The position numbers and the translations under genes are program-made. 64,000 nucleotides of DNA from Brevundimonas sp. GTDB taxonomy: Bacteria; Pseudomonadota; Alphaproteobacteria; Caulobacterales; Caulobacteraceae. Every line of letters begins with the position of its first letter. Positions within the stretch are counted from its first letter, which is position 1. The stretch covers positions 62,001 through 126,000 of the forward strand of contig NZ_JAHBYB010000008.1 in the NCBI RefSeq assembly GCF_019636155.1. Direction: 5' to 3'. Shown here in pieces: positions 49,681 to 59,196 of this stretch. The notes beneath the pieces were generated by a model. It saw nothing but the letters and a program-made list of their open reading frames with translations. It had not been told where the DNA came from and did no database searches.

Positions 49681-50955
49681 ATGGACGCCATCTCCGCCCG
49701 GCTTCGCGCCCGCCATCCCCAGCGCATCGACCTGTCGCTGGACCGGATGCGCGCCCTGTGCGCCGCCCTGGACGATCCCCAGCACCGCCTGCCGCCAGTG
49801 GTCCATGTGGCCGGGACCAACGGCAAGGGTTCGACCGTCGCCTTCCTGCGCGCCATGGCCGAGGCGGCCGGCCTGAGGGTCCACGCCTACACCTCGCCCC
49901 ATCTGGTGCGATTCAACGAGCGCATCCGCCTGGCCGGGCGGCTGATCGAGGACGATCCCCTGAACGTCATCCTCGACCGGATCGAGACGGTGAACGGCCA
50001 GGCGACCGTGTTCGAAAGCACCACCGCCGCCGCCTTCCTGGCCATGGCCGAGACCCCGGCCGACCTCGCCATCGTCGAGGTGGGACTGGGCGGGGTTCTG
50101 GACGCCACCAATGTCATCGAACGGCCGCTGCTCAGCCTGATCACGCCGGTCGACCTGGACCATGCGGAGTTCCTGGGCACGGACCTGGCGACCATTGCCG
50201 GCGAAAAGGCCGGTGTGCTGAAGGCCGGCGCGCCCGGCGTCATCGCCCGCCAGAGGCCGGAGGCCATGGCCGCCATCCAGCGGGCCGCGGCCGTCGTCGG
50301 CGCCCCCCTGACGGTCATGGGAGCCGACTTCGACGCCTGGGCCGAAGCGGGGGGCGTGGCCTTCCAGGCTCCCGATCGCCTGCTGGACCTGCCGACGCCC
50401 AGCCTGGCCGGGGAACACCAGATCGACAACGCCGCCCTGGCCGTCGCCGCGGCCCTGGAGCTGGACCTGCCCGAGACGGCGATCGTTGAGGGCCTGCGCA
50501 CCGCGGTCTGGCCCGCCCGGCTGCAGCGTCTGACCGGCGGGCCCTATGGCGCGGCCGCCCGGGCGGCGGGGGCCGAACTGTGGCTGGACGGGGGGCACAA
50601 TCCCCACGCTGGACGGGCCCTGGCGGCCTTCCTGGCGGCGCGTCAGGCGCGGGCGCCCATGCCCCTGGCCCTGATAACGGGGATGCTGGCCAACAAGGAC
50701 GCGGGCGGCTTCTTCGAGGCCCTGCGCGAGACCGGCGCCCATGTCTTCACCGTCGGCTTCGACGGCGCGGCGGCCGAGCCTGCGGCCCTGGCGGCTGTGG
50801 CTCGGGGCCATGGCCTTGGCGCCATGCCGGCCGGATCGGTCCAGCAGGCCCTGGACCGCGCCCTGGCCTGGGGCGCCGGCCGGGTGGTCATCTGCGGCTC
50901 CCTCTATCTAGCTGGAGAGGTGCTGGGAGCGAGCCGCGAGACCTGGCCGGTCTGA
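49681..50955 (+). CDS. folC: Bifunctional folylpolyglutamate/dihydrofolate synthase
   Basis: A 424-residue Mur-ligase-family enzyme that adds glutamate to dihydropteroate (making dihydrofolate) and to tetrahydrofolate. The ATP loop HVAGTNGKGSTVAFL is at about 41-55, the EVGLGGVLDATNVI segment near 136-149 carries the magnesium site, and the DHAEFLGTDLATIAGEKAGVLK region is typical of FolC. The C-terminal domain has LWLDGGHNPHAG. The length is normal. In many alphaproteobacteria it is near accD or trxA; here trxA lies 0.6 kb downstream on the opposite strand. The start is the ATG at 49681, 41 bp after ydbL. Confidence 0.95.
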   Translation: MDAISARLRARHPQRIDLSLDRMRALCAALDDPQHRLPPVVHVAGTNGKGSTVAFLRAMAEAAGLRVHAYTSPHLVRFNERIRLAGRLIEDDPLNVILDRIETVNGQATVFESTTAAAFLAMAETPADLAIVEVGLGGVLDATNVIERPLLSLITPVDLDHAEFLGTDLATIAGEKAGVLKAGAPGVIARQRPEAMAAIQRAAAVVGAPLTVMGADFDAWAEAGGVAFQAPDRLLDLPTPSLAGEHQIDNAALAVAAALELDLPETAIVEGLRTAVWPARLQRLTGGPYGAAARAAGAELWLDGGHNPHAGRALAAFLAARQARAPMPLALITGMLANKDAGGFFEALRETGAHVFTVGFDGAAAEPAALAAVARGHGLGAMPAGSVQQALDRALAWGAGRVVICGSLYLAGEVLGASRETWPV

Positions 50956-50995
50956 CCGCGTCGAAAAGATCGGGTGAAGCTGTTATCCTGCGAAC

Positions 50996-51499
50996 ATGAT
51001 GATCATCGCTGGATGGCTGTTCGCCGCCCTCGCCCTGGGGTCCGTCCAGGCCGCTGAAACGCAGGCGCGGGAGCCCGAGATTCGCGGGCCGGGCCTGCTG
51101 TGTCTTCAGCGGATCAGCTTCAGGCTGGAAGAGGGCGAACGGGTTGTCGATCTGGGCGGCGGCCTGCATGGCGCGCACATCGAAATCCGGCGCGCTGGCC
51201 GGCCCTTCAGCCTGATGGAAAACGACATCATGCTGCCGCCAGACGAGCCAGGCCGAAAGGTGTTCCAAAGCGGCGAAGCCACACTCTATCTCTACCGCAA
51301 CCCGACGGCCTATGCAGTCAGCGCACCGGTTGACGGGGCCGACCGGCCCGACAGGGTGATCGCCTGGATCGGGGGACGCGCGCTGAATGGCGGCCATGGC
51401 GACCGCGCCATCTATTCGCGGCTCAGCTTTGGGGACACCCGGAGCCTGGCTTGCGATTTCCGCATCGGGACCGGCTTCGACACCCTGTTTTCAAACTGA
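50996..51499 (+). CDS. Hypothetical secreted protein
   Basis: A 167-residue protein with a signal peptide (MMIIAGWLFAALALGSVQA). The mature part has two cysteines, GLLCLQRISFRL and SLACDFRIG, far enough apart to form a disulfide, and alternating strand-like hydrophobic segments (ISFRLEEGERVVDLGG, ATLYLYRNPTAYAVSA). It could be a small beta-barrel-type periplasmic domain. I recognise no family. It lies 40 bp downstream of folC on the same strand and converges with trxA, leaving 22 bp. GC-rich third positions support coding. Confidence 0.7.
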   Translation: MMIIAGWLFAALALGSVQAAETQAREPEIRGPGLLCLQRISFRLEEGERVVDLGGGLHGAHIEIRRAGRPFSLMENDIMLPPDEPGRKVFQSGEATLYLYRNPTAYAVSAPVDGADRPDRVIAWIGGRALNGGHGDRAIYSRLSFGDTRSLACDFRIGTGFDTLFSN

Positions 51500-51521
51500 C
51501 TCTCCTGGCGCCGGCGAGCCG

Positions 51522-51848
51522 TCAGCCCACCCCCGCCTCGGTCAGCCATTCCAGAATCTTGCCCTTGGGCATGGCGCCGACCTTCATGGAGGCCATCTGG
51601 CCGTCCTTGAACAGCATCAGGGTGGGGATGCCCTTGACCCCCAGCTTGGTCGGGATCATCGGGCTGTCGTCGATATTGACCTTGGCGATCACCACCTTGC
51701 CCGACAGTTCGTCGGCGATCTGCTCCAGGGCCGGGCCGATCTGTTTGCACGGACCGCACCATTCGGCCCAGAAATCCACCAGCACGGGGGTCGAGGCCTT
51801 CAGCACGTCGGCGTCGAAACTGTCGTCGGTGACCTTCACGGTGGCCAT
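51522..51848 (-). CDS. trxA: Thioredoxin
   Basis: A 108-residue thioredoxin with active site WCGPC (C31 and C34) in FWAEWCGPCKQIGPALEQIA, the buried aspartate in VLVDFWA, and the cis-proline loop GIPTLMLFKDG. It is the general cytoplasmic disulfide reductant serving ribonucleotide reductase and other enzymes. The ATG at 51846-51848 gives the standard length. It is 82 bp downstream of addA, the last gene of the tsaE-amgK-murU-addB-addA set, an order conserved in many alphaproteobacteria. It may also have its own promoter, since it is needed all the time. Confidence 0.96.
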   Translation of the reverse strand: MATVKVTDDSFDADVLKASTPVLVDFWAEWCGPCKQIGPALEQIADELSGKVVIAKVNIDDSPMIPTKLGVKGIPTLMLFKDGQMASMKVGAMPKGKILEWLTEAGVG

Positions 51849-51930
51849 GGTCTTCGTCTCCTGATCGGCCGCCCAGCATAGGCGATTCGGCCGGTGTTCG
51901 ATCCAGATGTGGGCGGCGGGCGCGGCGGTT

Positions 51931-54900
51931 TCAACGCGCGGCGGCCATCGTGGCGGCAAGGGCGGCCTCCATCATCGCGGCCGGAACCGGCATCAGCTTC
52001 GGCCCGTCGGTCCAGACAAGGGCCGCCTCGACCGGCCGGTCGGGATAGAGGCGCCGCAGCACCGCCCGATAGACCGCCAGCTGCAGCACATAGGAAGGGT
52101 CGGCGTCCTCGATCCGGTCGGGGGCGGGGCGGTTGGTCTTGTAGTCGACGATCAGCACCCGGTCCGGCGCCACCACCAGCCGGTCGATGCGGCCGGACAC
52201 CACCACCCCGGCGGGCAGGGCCTCGGCCCCGCCGGTCAGTGCGACCTCGGGCCGCGATCCGGGCCCGAAGACCGGGGCGAACCGTGCGTCGTCCAGCACC
52301 CCCAGGGCGGCGGCGATCATCTCGGCTCGCTGGGCCTCGTCCAGGTCGCCCTCCCTGGCCAGCAGCCGCGGCGCCAGCTCGGGCCAGGTGTCGCGCGGCG
52401 CCTCGGGCAGCCGCTCCAGCAGCCGGTGGATCAGGTCGCCGCGCCGGAACCGGCCCAGGGCGCCGCCGGGGCCGGACCGGTCCAGGGGCGAGGGCGCCGG
52501 GATGCGCCGAACCTCCCCCAGCTGTGACGGAGAAGCCAAGCGCGACCCCCTGTCGACGGGGGCGGGACGACGGGCCCAGTCGGGCGCGGCGGTGGGCGCC
52601 GGCGGCGCGGCCTCCGGAGCCGCGGCCACGATCGCCGGGTCCGGCCCGAACCGGCGCAGGCCGGGCGCCGCCTCGCGCACCCGGTCGCCCAGGCGGTCGA
52701 AGGTCTCGCTCAGCACCGTCCACCAACTGCCCTCGTCCGGCCCGCGCACCCCGGCCCGGCCCATGATCACGATGCGGTCGCGCGCCCGCGTCAGGGCGAC
52801 ATAGAGCAGGCGCAGGGTCTCGGCCTCGGTGCGTTCGTCGCGCAGGCGCCGCAGTTCGGCCGAGGCGGGGCAGTCCTCGCCCTTGCCGCCCGGACACATC
52901 AGCCAGCCGCCGTCCGGCCCCTGCATCAGGGACGGTCCCTGGGCCTTCGCCCGAGAGGTGGTGTCCGGCAGGATGACGATCGGCGCCTCCAGCCCCTTGG
53001 CCCCGTGCACGGTCATGACCCGCACCTGGCCACGCGCCTGGTCCAGCTCGCGCTTGACCTCGACCTCGGCCGCCTCCAGCCGGGCCAGGCAGGTCTCCAG
53101 GTCGGCGGCGCCGCGATCCTCGGCCGCGATCACCTGGGCCAGGGTCTCATCGACGGCCTCGGCCGCATCGGCGCCCAGCCGGGCCAGGATGCGGCCGCGC
53201 CCCGACCGGCCCGTGACGTCCACCCGGTTCAGCAGGCCGCAGAAGAAGGCGAACGGATCGCGCCCGCGCGCCTCGATCACCGCCTGGACCAGGTCGCGCG
53301 CCGCCGCCCATTCCGTCCGCTCCTCCGCCCGCTCGCGCAGTTCGCGCCACAGGCCGCCGCGCCCTTCTCGCCCGGCCAGGTCGAACAGACTGTCCTCGTC
53401 CACATCGCACAGGGGCCCGCGCAGGATCTCGGCCAGGGACAGGTCGTCGTCGGGATAGAGGGCGAACCGGGCCAGGGCGACCAGGTCGTCGAAGACGATA
53501 TGTTCCTTCAGCTTCAGCCGGTCGGCCCCCGCCACAGGCAGGCCCTGGGCCTTCAGGGCGCGCAGGATCTCCTCGAAGGTGGCGTCGCGCCGCCGCACCA
53601 GCACCAGGAAGTCGCCGGGGCCGCAGGGGCGCAGATGGCCCGCCTTGTCATGCACGGCCACGCCCTCTGCGATCTGGCGCCGGATGTCGGCCGCCAGACG
53701 TTCGGCCAGCCGCTTGCGGGCGCTGGCGGCGCCTTCCTGATCGACCGGGGCGTCCCAGGCGTCGGGCTCGGGCGGCTTCTCGTCCCGGAACAGGTCGACG
53801 ATCTCGACGCAGCCCGAATGCCCTCCGCGCGCCGCGACGTGATGGATCAGGTCGCCCCGGTCCGGCGTCAGCGCGCGCGCCCGCTCGGGCATGGCGAAGA
53901 CGGCGTCGACGAAATCCAGCACCTGGGGCGTCGAGCGGAACGAGGTCTCCAGCGGCACCTGGGCGAAGCGGCGTTCGGCCCCGTGGGCCATGGCCTCGTA
54001 TCGCTGCGCCTCCTGCAGCAGGCGTTCGGGCCGGGCGCCCTGGAAGGAATAGATGGACTGTTTCTCGTCACCGACCGCGAACAGGGTGCGGCTGTCGTCG
54101 GTCCCGGCGAAGATCTCCTCGGTCAGGGCGCGGACGATGTCCCACTGGTCCGGGGCCGTGTCCTGGGCCTCGTCGATCAGGATGTGGTCGATGCCGCCGT
54201 CCAGCTTGTACAGCACCCAGGCCGCATTGGCCCGGCGGGTCAGCAGCTCGGCCGTCCGCGCCACCAGGTCGGGGAAGTCCAGGGCGCCGCGCCTCGCCTT
54301 GCGAAGCTCGTAGAAGGCGGCGTGGACCCGGGCCAGGGTCAGGACCTTGACCGTCTCGTCCGCCACCCGCGCCGCCCGCACCCGATCCAGGACGGCCAGA
54401 TAGGCGCCCTGTGTCTCGGCCAGGAAGGTGACAGCGCCGGGCGGCGCCGACTTGGTGCCCAGCTTGCCCCGCGGCTGTCCCTTGGAATCGAGAAAGACCG
54501 GCTCCAGTGCGGCGAAGTCCGCGCCCGGCGGCTGGGCCGCCCGCATCCGGCCGGCCATGATCTGGTCGTTGGCCGATCCGGTCGCCATCCCCTCGGCCGC
54601 CGCGCGCCAGGCGGCGGCGTCCAGCCGGGCGACGAAGGCGGCCTCGATGGCCTGGGGCGTCACGTCGCGCACGGCCCCGGCCGCGGCCCAGGGATCGGGC
54701 GCCAGACCGGCGTCGATCCGTTCGACATGCTGGATCAGGGCGATGCGCTGGCTCTCGATCAGGCTCAGCAGATCGTTGAACCGGCCCCAGTCCAGGGCCA
54801 CGGCGAAATGGGCGTAGGCGGCGCCCACCGCCCCCTCGGGATCATCCGCCGCCGCCCGGGCCAGGTCCTCGCGCGCGCCCAGCGACAGGGCCTTGGCCGC

Positions 54901-55374
54901 CTCGTCCTCCAGCACGGTGAAGCGCGGCGACACCCCCGCCTCGATGGGAAAGCGCCGCAACAGTTTTTCGCAGAAGGCGTGGATGGTCTGGATCTTCAGC
55001 CCGCCTGGCGTCTCCAGCGCCCCGGCGAACAGTTGGCGGGCACGCGACAGCGCCTGGTCGCTCAGGGCGTCAGGATCTCCGTCGTCCAACTTGGCCAAGG
55101 CGCCGCGGAGATCGCTGTCTTTAAGAACAGCCCATCTGCCCAGCTGTTCGAACAGGCGGGTCTGCATCTCGGCCGCGGCCGCCTTGGTGTAGGTGACGCA
55201 CAGGACCGCGCCCGGATCGACGCCCTTCAGCAGCAGGCGGGCCACCCGGTTGACCAGGGTCGAGGTCTTGCCCGAACCGGCGTTGGCGGTGACGAAGACG
55301 GTCGCCGCCGGATCGGCCGCCGCGATCTGATTTCTCTGGGCCAGGGTGACGGCATTGGAGGCGACCTCGTTCAT
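51931..55374 (-). CDS. addA: AddA helicase-nuclease (double-strand break repair)
   Basis: A 1147-residue UvrD-like helicase with a C-terminal nuclease, the main subunit of the AddAB complex that resects double-strand breaks and loads RecA. Walker A ANAGSGKTS is at about 30-38, the DEAQDTAPDQWDIV motif II is near 390, and motif VI (LLYVALTRARDRIVIMGRAG) is present. The RecB-like nuclease carries VDYKTNRPAP near 1073, with the preceding GRIDRLVVAP. I chose the ATG at 55372-55374, which overlaps the addB stop by 4 bp (ATGA); the open frame extends 11 codons upstream. The long gene is unbroken. Confidence 0.94.
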   Translation of the reverse strand: MNEVASNAVTLAQRNQIAAADPAATVFVTANAGSGKTSTLVNRVARLLLKGVDPGAVLCVTYTKAAAAEMQTRLFEQLGRWAVLKDSDLRGALAKLDDGDPDALSDQALSRARQLFAGALETPGGLKIQTIHAFCEKLLRRFPIEAGVSPRFTVLEDEAAKALSLGAREDLARAAADDPEGAVGAAYAHFAVALDWGRFNDLLSLIESQRIALIQHVERIDAGLAPDPWAAAGAVRDVTPQAIEAAFVARLDAAAWRAAAEGMATGSANDQIMAGRMRAAQPPGADFAALEPVFLDSKGQPRGKLGTKSAPPGAVTFLAETQGAYLAVLDRVRAARVADETVKVLTLARVHAAFYELRKARRGALDFPDLVARTAELLTRRANAAWVLYKLDGGIDHILIDEAQDTAPDQWDIVRALTEEIFAGTDDSRTLFAVGDEKQSIYSFQGARPERLLQEAQRYEAMAHGAERRFAQVPLETSFRSTPQVLDFVDAVFAMPERARALTPDRGDLIHHVAARGGHSGCVEIVDLFRDEKPPEPDAWDAPVDQEGAASARKRLAERLAADIRRQIAEGVAVHDKAGHLRPCGPGDFLVLVRRRDATFEEILRALKAQGLPVAGADRLKLKEHIVFDDLVALARFALYPDDDLSLAEILRGPLCDVDEDSLFDLAGREGRGGLWRELRERAEERTEWAAARDLVQAVIEARGRDPFAFFCGLLNRVDVTGRSGRGRILARLGADAAEAVDETLAQVIAAEDRGAADLETCLARLEAAEVEVKRELDQARGQVRVMTVHGAKGLEAPIVILPDTTSRAKAQGPSLMQGPDGGWLMCPGGKGEDCPASAELRRLRDERTEAETLRLLYVALTRARDRIVIMGRAGVRGPDEGSWWTVLSETFDRLGDRVREAAPGLRRFGPDPAIVAAAPEAAPPAPTAAPDWARRPAPVDRGSRLASPSQLGEVRRIPAPSPLDRSGPGGALGRFRRGDLIHRLLERLPEAPRDTWPELAPRLLAREGDLDEAQRAEMIAAALGVLDDARFAPVFGPGSRPEVALTGGAEALPAGVVVSGRIDRLVVAPDRVLIVDYKTNRPAPDRIEDADPSYVLQLAVYRAVLRRLYPDRPVEAALVWTDGPKLMPVPAAMMEAALAATMAAAR

Positions 55375-58300
55375 TCGCCCTCCTCCACCGATCCGGCCAC
55401 GGCCCATTCCCAGACCCGCGCCAGCCGATCATAGCCGCCGCCGTAGCGGCCCATGAACTGCGGCGCCATCCAGGAGGCGTAGGGGGTGGCCGGGTCGTCG
55501 AAACGGGCGATCCGGGCCTTCAGCCCTTCCAGGGCGGCGTCGGCCAGGGCGGCGGCCTCGGCCCCCTCGGCGCGGACGGCGACCTCTCCGGCGACCGTGC
55601 GGCCGATGACGCGGACATAGGTCAGGGCCTCGGGCGCCACCGGGCCGCGCGTGGCCTCGAACCCCCCGGCCGCGACGATGGCGGCGGTCAGGGTCAGCTG
55701 GGGCGCCAGGCCGGCGCGCATCTGCTTGCCGCTGGGCGGGGCGCCGGTCTTGAAGTCCATCACCGTCGCCCCCGTGGACGACAGTTCGATGCGGTCGGCG
55801 CGGGCCTTCAGGGTGAAGTCCCCGACCGGCAGGGCCAGGGTCAGGGCCCCCGTCTGTTCGATCAGAAGCTCCACGCCCCGCGCTCTTTGCGCCTGTTCGA
55901 ACTGGGCCAGCCAGCGGGCGCAGTTGGCCGCCAGCGGGCCTTCGCGCGCGAGGTCGGCGTCCTCGAACCCGGCCTCGTGCAGGGCGTGCAGCAGGCGGGA
56001 CCGGATCTGGTCTTCGCAGTCTTCGGGCAGGTGGTCGGGCCAGTCCATGGTGAAGCGTTCGATGGCCGCATGGATGGCCTGGCCGCGCGCCATGGCCTCC
56101 ATCGCCGCGCCGGGCCGCTCCAGTTCCTCCAGGTTCAGGATGCGGCGGGCGTAGAGGGAATAGGGGTCTCGGACCCAGCGCTCGACCCCGGTGACATAGA
56201 GGCTGCGCGGCCGCCGCTCGACCGGCGGGCGGGGCAGGGGGCGCGGGGCCAGGTTCGGGCGCCCCGGCGGCGGGGCGTCCAGGGCGGCGGTCCAGGCGGC
56301 GACGCCCTCGGGCGCGGTCAAGGCGACCGGCGCGTGGTCCGGGTCGTCGGCCGCCCGGGTCAGCATCTGCAGTCGCCACAGCCAGCGGGACCGGACCGCA
56401 GGCTGGCCTCCGCGCCGCTCGCTGTGCACCAGGACGACATCGGGCGCCGCGGCGGCCTGGACGAAGGCGTGGGCCGCCTGGCCCAGGCGGCGCTCGGGCG
56501 GCGGCAGGCCCAGGGCGGCGCGCATCGACCGTGACAGCAGGGGGTCGGTCTCGGCCGCCGCGGGCCAGACCCCTTCCTCCAGCCCGGCCAGGATCATCCG
56601 GTCGGCCCGCACCAGGGCGCCCTCGATCACGCCCAGGATGCGCAGGGATGGATGACTGGCCTCGCCGCCCCGCACCACCGTCTCGCGCAGCAGGCCTTCG
56701 ACCAGGTCGGCCAGGGTCTCGGGCGCGACATCCCCCAGGGCGGCGCCGCCGTCGATCAGGGCGCTGAGCAGGGCGGCGGCCGCCTCTCCATCCAGCCCGG
56801 CCCAGGCGTGGACGGTGGCCAGGTCCTCGACCAGCCGGGTCAGGACGTGCGCGGCCTCGTCCAGGGGTAGGGCGGAAAAGGCCAGGGCGCTGTGCAGCGC
56901 CTCCAGCCGCTCGATCAGGCTCCGCGCCTCGGCCAGGCGCGCCAGGCGGCCCTCGCTGGGCGGCCGCCCGTCGCGGCCGGGCCGGGCCGCGCGCAGCAGC
57001 CGTTCGTGGATGCGCCGCCAGCCGCGCGGAGACGGGCCGCGCAGGGCGTGGCGCTCCAGGGCCCGGACCGCTGACGTCCCATGGGTCGCCGCCAGCCCCG
57101 GCGCGACCAGCGGATGCTTGACTAGGCCCAGCAGCAGTTGCGGCTCGGTCGGCCGCGCCAGCCAGCGGGCGCACAGGTCGACCAGGGTTCCGGCCGGATG
57201 GCGCGCCAGGGGCGACCCGGCGGAGTTGTCGGGAACCACGCCCCACCGCTCCAGTCGCGCCTGCACCCGCCGGCCCAGCCCCTGGTCCGGGGTGACCAGG
57301 GCGCAGGTCGCGCCCGGCGTCTCCAGCGTCTCGCGCATCATCAGGGCGATGGCCGAGGCGGCGTCTTCCTCGGTCCGCGTCGACAGCAGGCTGAGGCCCG
57401 CCAGGCCCTCGGCCACCGGATCGGCGGCTTCGCCGGCCTCGGCCGAGGCGGCGCGCAGGTCGCGGATGGCCTTCAGCCAGTCGCTGGTCGCGGCGGGGGG
57501 GCGCAGGGCCTCGTTCAGCACCCGGCCGCGCGCCCGTCCCCGCGCCTCGCTTGCATCCGATGCGAGCGGGCGAGGCCAGGCGCGCACCTGGCCGCGACCC
57601 ACCCCGGCGGCGGCCAGAAGCCGTTTCATCGCCCCCTGCGGATGCTGTTCGCCGATCTGATCCCAGACCGGGGCCTCGACCGCCAGGTCCAGGCCGGGCA
57701 GGACGACACAGCCGCGCGGCGCGCGGGCGACGGCGGCCAGGACGGCGCAGACCGCCGGGGCGGCGCCGGTCGATCCGGCCACGATGACCGGCTGTTCCGG
57801 CGGCCGCCGGTCCCACAGTTCGGCCAGGCGCCGCAGCAGGAGGGTGCGCCGTCGCGCCCCGTCCATCAGGCCCAGGGTCTGAAGCCGCGCCGGCCAGGCC
57901 TCGACCGCCAATCCCAGGAAGCGGGCCGAGTCGCGCCAGTGTTCGGCCAGGTCGCGCTCGGCCAGGTCGGCGATGCGCGACAGGTCCTCGACCTCCTCGA
58001 TGGCGCAGGAGTCCATGAAGCCGCCCAGAGCCTCGGCCAGGTCCAGCGCGCGGGCCGGATTCAGGCCGTCGTCGAAGGTCTGGACGATCATCCGCGCCAT
58101 CTCGAACCGGCGCGTCAGGGGGGCGATGGCGGGCGGCAGGTCCAGGCCCAGTTCGCCCGGCGCGAACGGCGCCTCGTCCTCCTGCAGGTCGCCCAGGGGC
58201 CGCACCTGGGGCAGCAGCACCGGCCGCTCGCCCGCCGTCCGCGCCAGGGCGCGGGTGAAATCCCGCGCCGCCCGCCGGTTGGGCAGCAGCACCACCGCAT

Positions 58301-58433
58301 CGCTCAGGGCCTCGGGCGCGCCCGGGCCCAGCCAGTCCAGCAGGCCGAAGGCCAGATCCTTCAGAAAGGGCCGATGGGAGGCGATGGCCCACCATCGGGG
58401 CGCCGCGCCGTCGAACGGATCGAACCGGCTCAT
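55371..58433 (-). CDS. addB: AddB subunit of the AddAB repair complex
   Basis: A 1020-residue protein of the alphaproteobacterial AddB type. The N-terminal region has LSDAVVLLPNRRAARDF, with no Walker A motif, consistent with an inactive helicase that acts in Chi recognition. The nuclease domain near the C-terminus has LKARADRIEL and MDFKTGAPPSGKQM with catalytic D-x-K residues. The iron-sulfur cysteines that flank the nuclease of Firmicutes AddB are missing; WVRDPYSLYARRIL has no cysteine where they would lie. Leftward transcription continues into addA through a 4-bp overlap. It is preceded by murU with a 46-bp gap. Confidence 0.92.
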   Translation of the reverse strand: MSRFDPFDGAAPRWWAIASHRPFLKDLAFGLLDWLGPGAPEALSDAVVLLPNRRAARDFTRALARTAGERPVLLPQVRPLGDLQEDEAPFAPGELGLDLPPAIAPLTRRFEMARMIVQTFDDGLNPARALDLAEALGGFMDSCAIEEVEDLSRIADLAERDLAEHWRDSARFLGLAVEAWPARLQTLGLMDGARRRTLLLRRLAELWDRRPPEQPVIVAGSTGAAPAVCAVLAAVARAPRGCVVLPGLDLAVEAPVWDQIGEQHPQGAMKRLLAAAGVGRGQVRAWPRPLASDASEARGRARGRVLNEALRPPAATSDWLKAIRDLRAASAEAGEAADPVAEGLAGLSLLSTRTEEDAASAIALMMRETLETPGATCALVTPDQGLGRRVQARLERWGVVPDNSAGSPLARHPAGTLVDLCARWLARPTEPQLLLGLVKHPLVAPGLAATHGTSAVRALERHALRGPSPRGWRRIHERLLRAARPGRDGRPPSEGRLARLAEARSLIERLEALHSALAFSALPLDEAAHVLTRLVEDLATVHAWAGLDGEAAAALLSALIDGGAALGDVAPETLADLVEGLLRETVVRGGEASHPSLRILGVIEGALVRADRMILAGLEEGVWPAAAETDPLLSRSMRAALGLPPPERRLGQAAHAFVQAAAAPDVVLVHSERRGGQPAVRSRWLWRLQMLTRAADDPDHAPVALTAPEGVAAWTAALDAPPPGRPNLAPRPLPRPPVERRPRSLYVTGVERWVRDPYSLYARRILNLEELERPGAAMEAMARGQAIHAAIERFTMDWPDHLPEDCEDQIRSRLLHALHEAGFEDADLAREGPLAANCARWLAQFEQAQRARGVELLIEQTGALTLALPVGDFTLKARADRIELSSTGATVMDFKTGAPPSGKQMRAGLAPQLTLTAAIVAAGGFEATRGPVAPEALTYVRVIGRTVAGEVAVRAEGAEAAALADAALEGLKARIARFDDPATPYASWMAPQFMGRYGGGYDRLARVWEWAVAGSVEEGE

Positions 58434-58479
58434 CCGATCCTCCCCTGCCTCGCGGGGAAGGCTCTGGTGCGGACCCCGG

Positions 58480-59196
58480 TCAAGCCCCGGCCTTCAGCCG
58501 CGCCTCGGCCGCATCGCGGGCGGCGGGGTCGCCGACATGCATCCAGTCGCCGTCCATGACGCAGCCGTACAGCCGCCCCGCCGCCGCCGAGGCGCGCCAC
58601 AGGGGGCTGAGGGAAAACGGCCCGTCCGGCCCCTGATCGGCATAATCCGGCCGGGTGATGTGCACACCCATATAGGCATAGGGGGCGCTGGCGGCCTGGC
58701 CCCGGAACGTCAGGCGGCAGTCGTCGGCCAAGAAAAAATCCCCATCCCCCTCGAAGCCGATCGACCCTTCGCGCCGCGCCAGCAGCAGGGCTGCATCCAT
58801 GCGGTCGGGGTCCCACAGGCGGATCAGGTCATTCAGGGCGTCGCCCCGGTCGATCCAGACGCTGTCGATATTGGCCACGAACACCGGATCGTCGCCCAGA
58901 AGGGGCCGCGCCTTCTTCAGCCCGCCGCCGGTCTCCAGCAGTTCCGCCCGCTCGTCCGAAATGGCGATCTCCGGTCCGCGCCCGCGCGCCCTCAGATGCG
59001 CCTCCAGCCGGTCGGCGAACCAGTGGACATTGACCACCGCCCGCTCGACCCCGGCGTCCGCCAGCCGATCCAGCACATGGTCAATCAGGGCCCGGCCGCC
59101 GACGTCCACCAGGGCCTTGGGCCGGTCGTCGGTCAGGGGGCGCATGCGGGTGCCCAGGCCGGCGGCCAGCACCATCGCGGTCTGGGACCCGCTCAT
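58480..59196 (-). CDS. murU: N-acetylmuramate-1-phosphate uridylyltransferase MurU
   Basis: A 238-residue nucleotidyltransferase. The signature AMVLAAGLGTRMRPLTDDRPKALV (key residues GLGTRMRP) is at about 7-30, with the metal-binding NIDSVW near 110 and GDWMHVGDP toward the end. MurU makes UDP-MurNAc from MurNAc-1-phosphate in the recycling route that bypasses MurA/MurB and confers fosfomycin tolerance. It belongs to a wider mannose-1-phosphate guanylyltransferase family, but its position directly after amgK strongly supports MurU. The ATG at 59194-59196 overlaps the amgK stop (ATGA). Confidence 0.9.
   Translation of the reverse strand: MSGSQTAMVLAAGLGTRMRPLTDDRPKALVDVGGRALIDHVLDRLADAGVERAVVNVHWFADRLEAHLRARGRGPEIAISDERAELLETGGGLKKARPLLGDDPVFVANIDSVWIDRGDALNDLIRLWDPDRMDAALLLARREGSIGFEGDGDFFLADDCRLTFRGQAASAPYAYMGVHITRPDYADQGPDGPFSLSPLWRASAAAGRLYGCVMDGDWMHVGDPAARDAAEARLKAGA

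Noticed and set aside
55429-58395. 988-codon open frame overlapping addB on the same strand
   Set aside because: It is an alternative frame of addB rich in arginine, glycine and proline, with no recognisable motif.
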